Positions 7,997 to 15,856 of a DNA stretch of 64,000 bases are shown here, piece after piece (position 1 is the first letter of the stretch; the number at the start of each line of letters is the position of its first letter). This DNA comes from XYD12-FULL-36-8 sp964391015 (GTDB taxonomy: Bacteria; Bacteroidota; Ignavibacteria; Ignavibacteriales; Ignavibacteriaceae): assembly GCA_964391015.1 (NCBI GenBank), contig CAYMKU010000010.1:38994-102993 (forward strand), written 5' to 3'. Both the position numbers and the translations under genes were made by a program. A model generated the notes under the pieces. It saw nothing but the letters and a program-made list of their open reading frames with translations, did not search any database and was not told where the DNA came from.

Positions 7997-10119
7997 TTTA
8001 ATTTTCTTGCTTTAAATGAGAAATTATTATTTCCAGTTATTTCAAACTCTTTAATTCCGTCGCTCTCATCAACTGTAATGCGTCCGTTAAATTGTTTTTT
8101 ATAAAATAAGAAGAATCCTTTTCCTTCAATATTAATTTCAGACTTTATATAATGATTTTTCGAATCATCATCAAATTCAAAAGTGAATTCCCCATTTGAT
8201 TCCAGCATACATCTATAAAACAAAAAAAACTCTGCGAGAAATCTGATTGGTCCAATCGGTAAAAGTGAGATTGAATAAGTATCGCTCCAATTTAGTTCTT
8301 CCTGAAAGCATAAGGGGACCTGTGATGCGACTAAAGAAAAATAATATAATGCTGTCTTTTTTTCGCCAATATATGATGTAACATAAAAAATTTTATCTGT
8401 CAAATAAATCTCTGCTTTAGCTCCAGTCGATGATTCAATATAAAGTTGATTGTAAATATCAGCCTTTACTTCCCACGATTCTTCATGTTCTTGATCTTCC
8501 ACGTAATATTTAAAGTTCAGCTTATCACCGAGCACAAGATTGAAGGAATCTTTAATTGTTTTATGAATCTCTATGTTTTGAACAATTGAATTTTCTCCTG
8601 GATGCGTAAATGTTTTTAGAAATGTTTTACCACTTTTCTGCTCTATGAAATGTGAAATTGGAAAAAGATGAGTTGCTTCTCCAATCTTATCATTAAGCTG
8701 AAATTGAAAATGCAAATGAGGGTACGGGGAGCGTCCACTATTACCGCAATTGCCAATAATTTCACCCCTCTTAATTTTATTACCTTCTTTAACTTTGATT
8801 GAGTCAGGTTTAAGATGAGATATCGAACTGAATAGGCCGTATTGATGTGAGATGACAATCGTATTTCCAAAATTTTGTTGAAGGTTGACATCTCCGGGTG
8901 CATTATCACGAACAGTTGATAGAGTCTTAACAATTTCACCATCAAGTGGAGCTGTAATAGGCAAATTATAGCAATAATAATCTTCTAACTCGGTTCCATC
9001 GTTTGAATACTGGGAATCCTCTTTATCGACAACCACAAAGTCCCATGCATATTTCCAATTACCTTTATGAGTGTGTTCGCCATTAAATCCTTGCGAGACT
9101 TTCCATTCACCAAAAAATGGTAATTCTGGGAAAAGGTATTTGAAGTTCTCAAATCTTGATTTTCTTCTTTTGTGATAATAGTAATTTTCTTCTGGTGAGC
9201 CTGGTTTAAAATACAGTAATACAAGTTCGCTTTGTTCTTTTCTGAATTTAAGACTGTAAATTGTAGACAGCACAATAATATTAAAGGGAAGAGTCAATAG
9301 GGGAAACCAATTTCCACCAAGTAACCGGAAAAAAAATCCCGTGAAAATTACAACCATCAGTGGAGATATTAGAACGAGTACTAAACTTTTCCGAGAAGGT
9401 ATAATTAAGCTGCCTCCAAGAGCAAATGCAGTTAGTATTGAATTGAATCCTGCTAAGATTAGGAAATTGTTGTATTGGTCAGAGAGAATTAGGTTCAGAA
9501 AAAAAAGATTAAGAAAAAATGCAACAATGCTTAACACAAATAAAACGCGAGAGAACACAATTAACGCAATGGCGACAATGATTCCAGCAGTAATTTCCGG
9601 CTGAAAGATAATAAGTGCTAAAGTTTTGAAATAAAGTTTACCAAGCTGAGAAAGAGATGTAATTGTACCATTAACTTCGCCCGAATGTGTATTTGTTTTA
9701 ATGAAACTGTAGTTAGCTAAGAAGACAATAAAAATGTAAATACTGATAATAAATGGTATGCTTAGCCCCGGCAAGTTAAAAACATGTTCCAAATGATGTT
9801 CGAGTACTACCGAAATTAAGAATGTTATAATTATAAAAATTGGAATTAAGAACAGTAAAAAATTATTTAGCTCAAAATAATAAGCAGTAGAAGCACCAAA
9901 GAGTATTCCATTAAATCCATAAAAACCGCTTCTGATTTTTTCTGTATCAAATTTTAGAGAGTGGGCAGCAAGATTTGAAATCAAAGCTCCAAGCAGGGCT
10001 AACAGTCCAAGAAAAGGAGATGAAAAGGAGGCAACGAGTATAGCTGCTCCGAACCATTTTCTGTTTGAAAAGAAAATTTGTGCGTAGGAGTATAGAGTCG
10101 CGTCTAAAAGAAATCTCAT
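7993..10119 (-). CDS. Urea-transporter-family membrane domain fused to M23 metallopeptidase
   Basis: A 708-residue fusion. Residues 1-300 form a polytopic membrane domain with urea-transporter (UT/SLC14) signatures: GFYGFNGILFGAS near residue 67 and LLTLPFNI near 275, in the two-fold pseudo-repeat typical of the family. Residues about 330-490 are a LytM/M23 zinc endopeptidase with an extended His-x8-Asp element (HKGNWKYAWD), the helical ISHLKPDSIKVKEGNKIKRG and the HLHF pair. About 220 C-terminal residues are predicted beta-rich and unrecognised. It lies seven bases after the decarboxylase gene. Possible roles are a small-molecule channel tethered to a peptidoglycan hydrolase or binder. Domain identities are fairly secure; the joint function is not known to me. 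Confidence 0.82.
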   Translation of the reverse strand: MRFLLDATLYSYAQIFFSNRKWFGAAILVASFSSPFLGLLALLGALISNLAAHSLKFDTEKIRSGFYGFNGILFGASTAYYFELNNFLLFLIPIFIIITFLISVVLEHHLEHVFNLPGLSIPFIISIYIFIVFLANYSFIKTNTHSGEVNGTITSLSQLGKLYFKTLALIIFQPEITAGIIVAIALIVFSRVLFVLSIVAFFLNLFFLNLILSDQYNNFLILAGFNSILTAFALGGSLIIPSRKSLVLVLISPLMVVIFTGFFFRLLGGNWFPLLTLPFNIIVLSTIYSLKFRKEQSELVLLYFKPGSPEENYYYHKRRKSRFENFKYLFPELPFFGEWKVSQGFNGEHTHKGNWKYAWDFVVVDKEDSQYSNDGTELEDYYCYNLPITAPLDGEIVKTLSTVRDNAPGDVNLQQNFGNTIVISHQYGLFSSISHLKPDSIKVKEGNKIKRGEIIGNCGNSGRSPYPHLHFQFQLNDKIGEATHLFPISHFIEQKSGKTFLKTFTHPGENSIVQNIEIHKTIKDSFNLVLGDKLNFKYYVEDQEHEESWEVKADIYNQLYIESSTGAKAEIYLTDKIFYVTSYIGEKKTALYYFSLVASQVPLCFQEELNWSDTYSISLLPIGPIRFLAEFFLFYRCMLESNGEFTFEFDDDSKNHYIKSEINIEGKGFFLFYKKQFNGRITVDESDGIKEFEITGNNNFSFKARKLK

Positions 10120-10126
10120 CAGAACA

Positions 10127-11482
10127 TTATCTTAATTTCAGTTGTTTTGGCAGCACTTCTCTGTCGAGGATGTAATTTATATCTTCAGTTTTTCTTATTA
10201 GTTCAACAGATCCATCCTGCATAACCATAACAACATTGGGGCGCATAGTTATAAACTGCATCCATTGAGTCATATCGTAAGCACCGACATCTTCAATTAT
10301 TAAACGCTCTCCCTTTTTAACAGCGGGTAATAAAATGCTTTCGCGAATAAGGTCTATATTCATACAGAGAGGTCCATAAAGTGAAGAATCCTCAAAATGA
10401 ATTCCGCTTTCTTGTGCGGGGGATATTTTGTGCTTGTACCAGAAACTAGTAAAGAGGAGATTCACTCCAGCATCAATTATTACGGCTCTTTTTCCATTTG
10501 ATAGTCGCTTGTTAGCAAGAACAGTTGTTATCAAGTATCCGGAACTATCCACCAAAGCACGTCCTGTTTCAAGGATAAGAGTAGGGAAATCATTACCTGC
10601 TACATTCATTTCAAACAAGCCGGATGAAATTGCATCTGCGTATTGTTCCATTGATGGAATAATTTGTTCGGCGGGCAGATATTGACCGATTAAAGTATTG
10701 TTAGAAGCGAATCCCCCGCCCATATCAATATAGTCAAGTTTCAAATCGAATTCGTGATGAATACTAGTTGCAAGCGAGGCAAGTTTTGATGCGGCAATTC
10801 GATATGCTTCTGCAGTCATCATGTAGGTGCCGATATGTGTATGAAGCCCCATTAGATTAAGTTTTTTTTCAATCATTATTCTTTTAATAGCTTGCCAGGC
10901 TTCCCCATTTTCAAAATTAAAACCGAATCTATCCCAAAGAGGATATACACCCACATCCATGTTAATTCGAATCGCAACATTTGCTTTTAAATTTTCTAAA
11001 TTGCAAAGATCAATGATTTCATATAGTTCGTCAAAATGATCTATGTGAATCTTTACTTTATCTATTATTGCTTTCTGAAGAGCGCTCCTACTTTTATCTG
11101 GTCCGTTAAAAATTATATTCGGTCCTTTTATTCCAAGTAATTTTGCTTTATCATATTCAAACTCTGAAACAACTTCTGCCCACGAACCTTCCTGGTGAAA
11201 AACCGAGCATACTGCATTTAAGTAATTTGTTTTATATGACCAGGCAAATTGAACTTTTGGGTAGCGGGTTTTAAAGATTCTTAAAGCGTTACGCTGATTA
11301 TCTCTTAATTGACGTTCGCTAATCACAAATAATGGTGAGCCAAAGTCATCTACCAACTTTGATATTGCAACCCCATCAATTAAAGGCTTGGCTTTAACCG
11401 CTGGGCCGCTGCCAAACTTATTCATTAAACCAGATTGGTATTTGGTTATTATTGGTCTTTCATATCTTTTTTTTATGCTCAT
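10127..11482 (-). CDS. Fold-III PLP-dependent decarboxylase (DapDC/ornithine decarboxylase-like)
   Basis: An alanine-racemase-fold decarboxylase of 451 residues. The PLP lysine is Lys84 in AWSYKTN. HTHIGT (about 218) and the phosphate-binding glycine run in DMGGGFAS (about 253) follow. The C-terminal domain carries ETGRALV and a catalytic cysteine in GPLCMNID (about 370), then EDVGAYDMTQW. The family decarboxylates D-centred meso-DAP or L-ornithine/lysine/arginine. The specificity segment does not settle the substrate. The context (ATP-grasp and PqqD-like genes upstream) argues against ordinary lysA and for a specialised product. The ATG overlaps nothing upstream but lies within four bases of the ATP-grasp stop. 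Confidence 0.82.
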   Translation of the reverse strand: MSIKKRYERPIITKYQSGLMNKFGSGPAVKAKPLIDGVAISKLVDDFGSPLFVISERQLRDNQRNALRIFKTRYPKVQFAWSYKTNYLNAVCSVFHQEGSWAEVVSEFEYDKAKLLGIKGPNIIFNGPDKSRSALQKAIIDKVKIHIDHFDELYEIIDLCNLENLKANVAIRINMDVGVYPLWDRFGFNFENGEAWQAIKRIMIEKKLNLMGLHTHIGTYMMTAEAYRIAASKLASLATSIHHEFDLKLDYIDMGGGFASNNTLIGQYLPAEQIIPSMEQYADAISSGLFEMNVAGNDFPTLILETGRALVDSSGYLITTVLANKRLSNGKRAVIIDAGVNLLFTSFWYKHKISPAQESGIHFEDSSLYGPLCMNIDLIRESILLPAVKKGERLIIEDVGAYDMTQWMQFITMRPNVVMVMQDGSVELIRKTEDINYILDREVLPKQLKLR

Positions 11483-12519
11483 ACAGATATTTCTCCAAGT
11501 GCTGCAATTTGTTCAAATATTTTTATATCTGTTATCAAATCCCACGAACTTCTTACAAAAATCTTTCCAACATCATATGAAGAAAATGTCTCGACTGGTT
11601 CACCAATGGCAAGTTTAACAAGTGCATGAGGAAGATTTTGTCCCGCTGAAGGTGCAAGATAAACCCACGCAGGGAACCTAGGGTTGATTTCTAATAGATA
11701 ATATTCTCCGGTATCGGATGATTTTATAAACTCAAGTTCTAATCCGCTTTTCCATTTAGTTCTTTCAATAATTCTTTTCGATAAATCTATTATTGTTTTA
11801 TCGTCAATTGTAATTCCTGCCCAGCCCTTTCCTTTATCTGTTATATATAACTTCCTCATTGAAACCACACCAACGGTTCTACCAGTTCCATCTCCTAACC
11901 CAACAACATTAAATTCATCTCCCTTCACGTATTCCTGAATTATGATAGGATATCCCCATTTAGCGTTTAACTTGTTGAAAGAATGAACTGTTTCCTCAAA
12001 ATTATTAACGATATAAGCATCGTAAAAAATACCCTTAACCACTGCGGGATATTTTATTTTTGATGATTGTGAATAAAGATCATGCAGTGAGCCAATTAGT
12101 AAATTTCTAGGGACCCTTATTTGATTATTTTCGCAGAATTTGAAGAGATTATCTTTGGAACGAATATTTAATTGTTCAATTGTGGGGAGAAATAATTTTA
12201 TTCCCATCTGGTTCAGTTTTGGCTGAAGCTTTACAAATCCATAAAGTTCAGAATCAAGTGTTGGTATTATAAGATCAAGTTTTTCTTTTTGATGAATTTG
12301 TTCAATTCTTGCAAGCAATGGTTCAAGCCCCCCAGAGGGGTAGGGGATCATGTATGATTTTTCAACCAATCCCTTCATGTAAATTCCAGGATCAAGCGAA
12401 TCGTAAATTAAACCAATTAAACTCCCATTAAATTCTTTAGACTCTTTTATACTTCTAACTACCGGAACACCTGGTCCCGGATTATCGGTTGCATTTAAAC
12501 CTGTAACGGCTATTTTCAT
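11479..12519 (-). CDS. ATP-grasp enzyme
   Basis: A 346-residue ATP-grasp ligase-type protein. It has an N-terminal pre-ATP-grasp Rossmann-like domain (AVTGLNATDNPGPGV), the ATP-binding lysine region VVKGIFYDAYIV, and the metal-binding LEINPRFPAW near residue 276. Such enzymes form amide or peptide-like bonds through acyl phosphates, as in carbamoyl-phosphate synthase or amino-acid ligases. The substrate is unknown. It overlaps the PqqD-like gene by four bases upstream and the decarboxylase by four bases downstream. I infer that the three proteins act on a common amino-acid-derived or peptide substrate. Confidence 0.8.
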   Translation of the reverse strand: MKIAVTGLNATDNPGPGVPVVRSIKESKEFNGSLIGLIYDSLDPGIYMKGLVEKSYMIPYPSGGLEPLLARIEQIHQKEKLDLIIPTLDSELYGFVKLQPKLNQMGIKLFLPTIEQLNIRSKDNLFKFCENNQIRVPRNLLIGSLHDLYSQSSKIKYPAVVKGIFYDAYIVNNFEETVHSFNKLNAKWGYPIIIQEYVKGDEFNVVGLGDGTGRTVGVVSMRKLYITDKGKGWAGITIDDKTIIDLSKRIIERTKWKSGLELEFIKSSDTGEYYLLEINPRFPAWVYLAPSAGQNLPHALVKLAIGEPVETFSSYDVGKIFVRSSWDLITDIKIFEQIAALGEISV

Positions 12520-12770
12520 TCTTTTTTGAGTATTGAATAATGTTTTAGTTGTGTAATGAAGTCAGCAAAATCTTTGCTGGCGGTTGTCTTGTCTATTTCG
12601 TAATCATTTACAATTGAATTAATTATATCTTCCTCGGAAGATTTGAATCGGACAAGATTAAATATCTCTTTGCCAATTTGATTAAGGGTAAATGTTTCTC
12701 CTGTTCCAGCAAGAAATAAAAAACCGGATTCGCTTATTGCAATATTCTCTGGAATAATAAAATTGTTCAT
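12516..12770 (-). CDS. PqqD-family small protein (RiPP recognition element-like)
   Basis: An 84-residue protein with the PqqD winged-helix pattern: ISESGFLFLAGTGETFTLNQIGKEIFNLV, abbreviated here as the AGTGETFTLNQIG core, followed by a helical segment with DYEIDKTTASKDFADFI. PqqD-like domains bind leader peptides or deliver substrates to modifying enzymes. No radical SAM partner and no obvious precursor peptide is encoded nearby, so here it may serve the ATP-grasp enzyme instead. It overlaps the ATP-grasp gene by four bases and follows the T9SS gene after 15 bases. Confidence 0.72.
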   Translation of the reverse strand: MNNFIIPENIAISESGFLFLAGTGETFTLNQIGKEIFNLVRFKSSEEDIINSIVNDYEIDKTTASKDFADFITQLKHYSILKKE

Positions 12771-12785
12771 AGTATATATTAAAAC

Positions 12786-13619
12786 TTATTTTAATAAAAT
12801 CATTTTACGGCATTCGCTGGCAGTGTTAGAGTTTACTTGATAAACATAAACTCCGCTTGGCTGTTTATTTCCATTATTGTTTGTCCCGTCCCATACAATT
12901 TCATTTTTACCAGTATGATTTGACTCTCGGGTTATAGTTTTAATCAACTCACCCTTAACATCATATATTTTTATTTGAACAGCGCTTTCAACAGGGAGAT
13001 CGAATTTTATTGTTGTATTTGGATTAAATGGATTGGGGAAATTCTGATACAGGTGGAAATTTTCTGGGGAGGAAAATTCTTCAATTCCCATTGAGGTGGT
13101 AGAGTAAACTTCATAACTAAATCCATTAAAAAGGGGATAATCATATTTATAAATAATGAGTTCATTCAACCCATCACTGTTTACATCTTGGAGGAATGGA
13201 TATGAAAAATAAAAACCAATTTGATTTCTATCTAAAATCACTTCATTCGTTGAAATATCAAATATCTTTACGGATTGTCTGTATGGTGAAGTGCCATAAT
13301 AAGCAAGCACGTAAAAGTCCATAACTCCGTTACCGTTCAAATCTCCGCCAATATTATAGAGGTTTAATCCTGCAAGTATTTCATTTTGGTTGAATGTGTA
13401 TGTGTATTGCGGTGTGAGTGAAAAACCATCTCCCATGATACGGAAAGATGTTGAATCTAGCTGATAAATCCTTTGCTTCCATGAATTGCCAACCTTTTCA
13501 AAGTCGACCCAGCCTGATAATGTATTGTAATTCATTTGTGATGAGTTCCAAATTAAATTAATCTGTGAAAAGGTCAATCTGGATGTGAATAATATGAAAA
13601 TAAAAACGTAGCGGTGCAT
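12786..13619 (-). CDS. T9SS-sorted secreted protein with VCBS/FG-GAP-like repeats
   Basis: A 277-residue protein with a signal peptide (MHRYVFIFILFTSRLTFSQ). The central region has two Asp-rich calcium-loop-like motifs, GDLNGNGVMDFYVLAYYG and DVNSDGLNELIIYKY, typical of VCBS/FG-GAP propeller blades. It ends in a type IX sorting domain (LYQNFPNPFNPNTTIKF to KMILLK), so it is probably secreted and attached to the cell surface. It is the first gene of the eight-gene operon and lies 15 bases before the PqqD-like gene. It may be the surface component of the system or simply the leading cistron. Confidence 0.85.
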   Translation of the reverse strand: MHRYVFIFILFTSRLTFSQINLIWNSSQMNYNTLSGWVDFEKVGNSWKQRIYQLDSTSFRIMGDGFSLTPQYTYTFNQNEILAGLNLYNIGGDLNGNGVMDFYVLAYYGTSPYRQSVKIFDISTNEVILDRNQIGFYFSYPFLQDVNSDGLNELIIYKYDYPLFNGFSYEVYSTTSMGIEEFSSPENFHLYQNFPNPFNPNTTIKFDLPVESAVQIKIYDVKGELIKTITRESNHTGKNEIVWDGTNNNGNKQPSGVYVYQVNSNTASECRKMILLK

Positions 13620-13931
13620 AAAAATTTCGATTAATGTTAGTTATGAGACAATAATTACTTTGGTTGAGTTTAAAAAATAAACGAATAATTCTATTCAGAA
13701 CCTTCAAAATACTCATATAAAACAAAATCAAAAAATGTCATAATGTTCAATTCTAACTTCTTTTATCAACTTCGGCAAAAAACTCCGTATGGCAAGTTCA
13801 ATCTATAGTTATCCATATCACAAAATTCCTTTGATACTAGTAGTCATGTTTTCTATCTTTCTCTATTCTCGTACGACTCAACTGCAGGAGATGTAAATAA
13901 TTTTTCATTCACTAATTAAGGAGCTACTCAA
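13620..13931. other. Divergent intergenic region
   Basis: These 312 bases separate the start of the minus-strand eight-gene operon from the plus-strand secreted protein, so both promoters should lie here. The DNA is AT-rich. I found no convincing Bacteroidota -7 TAnnTTTG element, RNA gene or repeat. An AAGGAG ribosome site lies just before the downstream ATG at 13932. Confidence 0.5.
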
Positions 13932-14708
13932 ATGCGTTTTAAACAGGTTCTTTGTTTGTACTCGGGGGCAATATTATTTTGTGCTTCACAATTTTCATTT
14001 GCACAAGAAGAAAAGAAAGATCAGCTTTTTGTAATACATGAAGAGATTGCAAAAGTTGATATGCTTGATCAATATGAAAAGACTTCGCTTGAGTGGGTTA
14101 AAATGATGCACGATGCAGGGTTAGATATAACCCAAATTCATGCTTCACAATCAAATGATTTTCATTATTATTACCTTATTCCAATTTCGAACTATGCTGA
14201 AATTGATGGTATCTTTCCCAAATTCCAAGAAGCAACAAGTAAGATAGATAAAGAAAAGTGGAGTAAGTTTTCGCAGGAAAACGATAGGACAATTGAGAGT
14301 CATAAAGAATTTGTTGCAAGGTGGTCGGCAAACTTATCCTATGAACCCCAAGAGCCCAGGCTTAAACAAGATGAAGCCAAGTTTATCCATTGGATATTTT
14401 TCCATTACAAATTAGAAAAACGTAAAGAGGTTATGGAAGTTCTTAAAGAATGGAAAAAGTTGTATGAAGATAAAAATATTACTCATGGATATGATATTTG
14501 GTTAATGGACATGGGTATGGATAATAATTTGATGGTACTAACCGAACAAGCAAAAGATGGCAAGGACTTCTACCAAGCTATGGATGATATTGATAAAAAG
14601 GTTCAGCAGGAAGAACAAAAATTGTGGGCGAAGTTTTCTCCTCTTGTAACTAGTATCGAGCAAAAGTTTGGAAAAATAAGACCAGATCTTAGCTATTACA
14701 AAAAGTAA
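13932..14708 (+). CDS. Secreted hypothetical protein with two tandem related domains
   Basis: A 258-residue protein with a clear signal peptide (hydrophobic 6-20, SQFSFAQ) and an AAGGAG ribosome site. I do not recognise a named family. The mature part looks like two copies of one alpha+beta unit. Copy 1 runs about 32-130: a strand, a helix with EKTSLEWVKMMHDAG, then YYYLIPIS, a helix and EKWSKFSQEND. Copy 2 runs about 148-250: a strand, KRKEVMEVLKEWKKLYED, YDIWLMDMG, then EQKLWAKFSPLV. This order resembles dimeric ferredoxin-like (ABM-type) barrels. It appears monocistronic. A periplasmic location is likely because no sorting domain is present. Confidence 0.75.
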   Translation: MRFKQVLCLYSGAILFCASQFSFAQEEKKDQLFVIHEEIAKVDMLDQYEKTSLEWVKMMHDAGLDITQIHASQSNDFHYYYLIPISNYAEIDGIFPKFQEATSKIDKEKWSKFSQENDRTIESHKEFVARWSANLSYEPQEPRLKQDEAKFIHWIFFHYKLEKRKEVMEVLKEWKKLYEDKNITHGYDIWLMDMGMDNNLMVLTEQAKDGKDFYQAMDDIDKKVQQEEQKLWAKFSPLVTSIEQKFGKIRPDLSYYKK

Positions 14709-14827
14709 AGCTTATCCTATTATTTATTTGAATTGAGTTTATGTTCGATATTCTGTAATTAATTTTATAAAAAATATCGGATATCGAACTATGAACTGTA
14801 GTGTTCTAAATACTTAAAGTCTATTGA

Positions 14828-15856
14828 TTATAATGATTCAAGTTTTGCGTTTAGTTTATCTAAGTCAAAACTTTCATAATTCCAATCGCCAATAACGTTT
14901 CCGTAGTTCATAAGCACGACTCTCGGTGGATGGTTATTGATTAGTGGGAAAAAAGTCTGTGCCGATATAATTTTATATGGAAATGTCGTTTCGGCGGCTT
15001 CAAAAAATCCCTTTATCTGCTCGTCTTTTCCAAGAAATAAAACATAAATCGGTGGAAAATTCTTCCAATCTTTTTTTGCTTGCCCTAGCTTATGTGCAGT
15101 TTCCATACAGTCTTCACAATCTAAACTGAATAGGCAAACAAGTTTTATCCCCTCATCAAGATTAACCGTTTGGTTGCTGCCGAAATCTTTGAACGGTGCA
15201 AAAACGGAAACAGATTTTGTTTTAGTCTTATCATCCTTTGTTACAGCCAAAGTTTCTTTTTTGTTTTGTGTAGTATCTCGCTCGTTTACTATTTCTGAAT
15301 GAGAGGTTGTTATCGCCGAATCCAGAGTTAATGAGGATTCTTCATTTTTCTGCGGAATTTTATATGGCTTAATTTGGAATATTAAAAAGATTCCCGCAAA
15401 CACAATTGAAAATATTCCAAAGGGCAAAGAGAAGTTCAGTTTTTTATCGTAAGTAAAATATTTTTTAATGAGGAACAATAGAAAAATCAAAATTATATTT
15501 TTTATTAGAGCTTCGAGAGAGGACATAGGTATGAACTCACCAAAACAGCCGCAGTTTTTGCTGCCACTTCCAGATGCGATAATAAAAATCAGTTGAATAC
15601 AGAAAACAAAAAGCAATAAAAATGAGAAAGGAATTGCTATCTTTTTTACAAAAACCGAAATGAAAAAACTAAAACCTAAAAAGAGTTCAATGCTGATAAT
15701 GAATCTTGAAAGATAAGGCGCTACACTCCAATCTGTTATTTCCTGATTAACTATTGTTAAGTCAAATGCTTCAATTGGAAATAATTTTGACACTGCTGAG
15801 ACAATAAAAAGAGAACCAAGAATAAATCTCAGTAGCCAAATTAATTTATTGCTCAT
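14828..15856 (-). CDS. MauE/DoxX-type membrane protein fused to a thioredoxin-like domain
   Basis: The 342 residues begin with four hydrophobic helices in the DoxX/MauE arrangement. They include a paired-cysteine loop NCGCFGEFIPMS near residue 100, typical of MauE-like proteins that feed disulfide or reducing equivalents across the membrane. A fifth helix follows (about 148-166). After a charged linker there is a thioredoxin/TlpA-like region with a CEDC redox pair in FSLDCEDCMETAHKLG (about 246). It probably handles thiol redox in the envelope. It overlaps the upstream MFS gene by 11 bases, so the two are co-translated. Confidence 0.75.
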   Translation of the reverse strand: MSNKLIWLLRFILGSLFIVSAVSKLFPIEAFDLTIVNQEITDWSVAPYLSRFIISIELFLGFSFFISVFVKKIAIPFSFLLLFVFCIQLIFIIASGSGSKNCGCFGEFIPMSSLEALIKNIILIFLLFLIKKYFTYDKKLNFSLPFGIFSIVFAGIFLIFQIKPYKIPQKNEESSLTLDSAITTSHSEIVNERDTTQNKKETLAVTKDDKTKTKSVSVFAPFKDFGSNQTVNLDEGIKLVCLFSLDCEDCMETAHKLGQAKKDWKNFPPIYVLFLGKDEQIKGFFEAAETTFPYKIISAQTFFPLINNHPPRVVLMNYGNVIGDWNYESFDLDKLNAKLESL

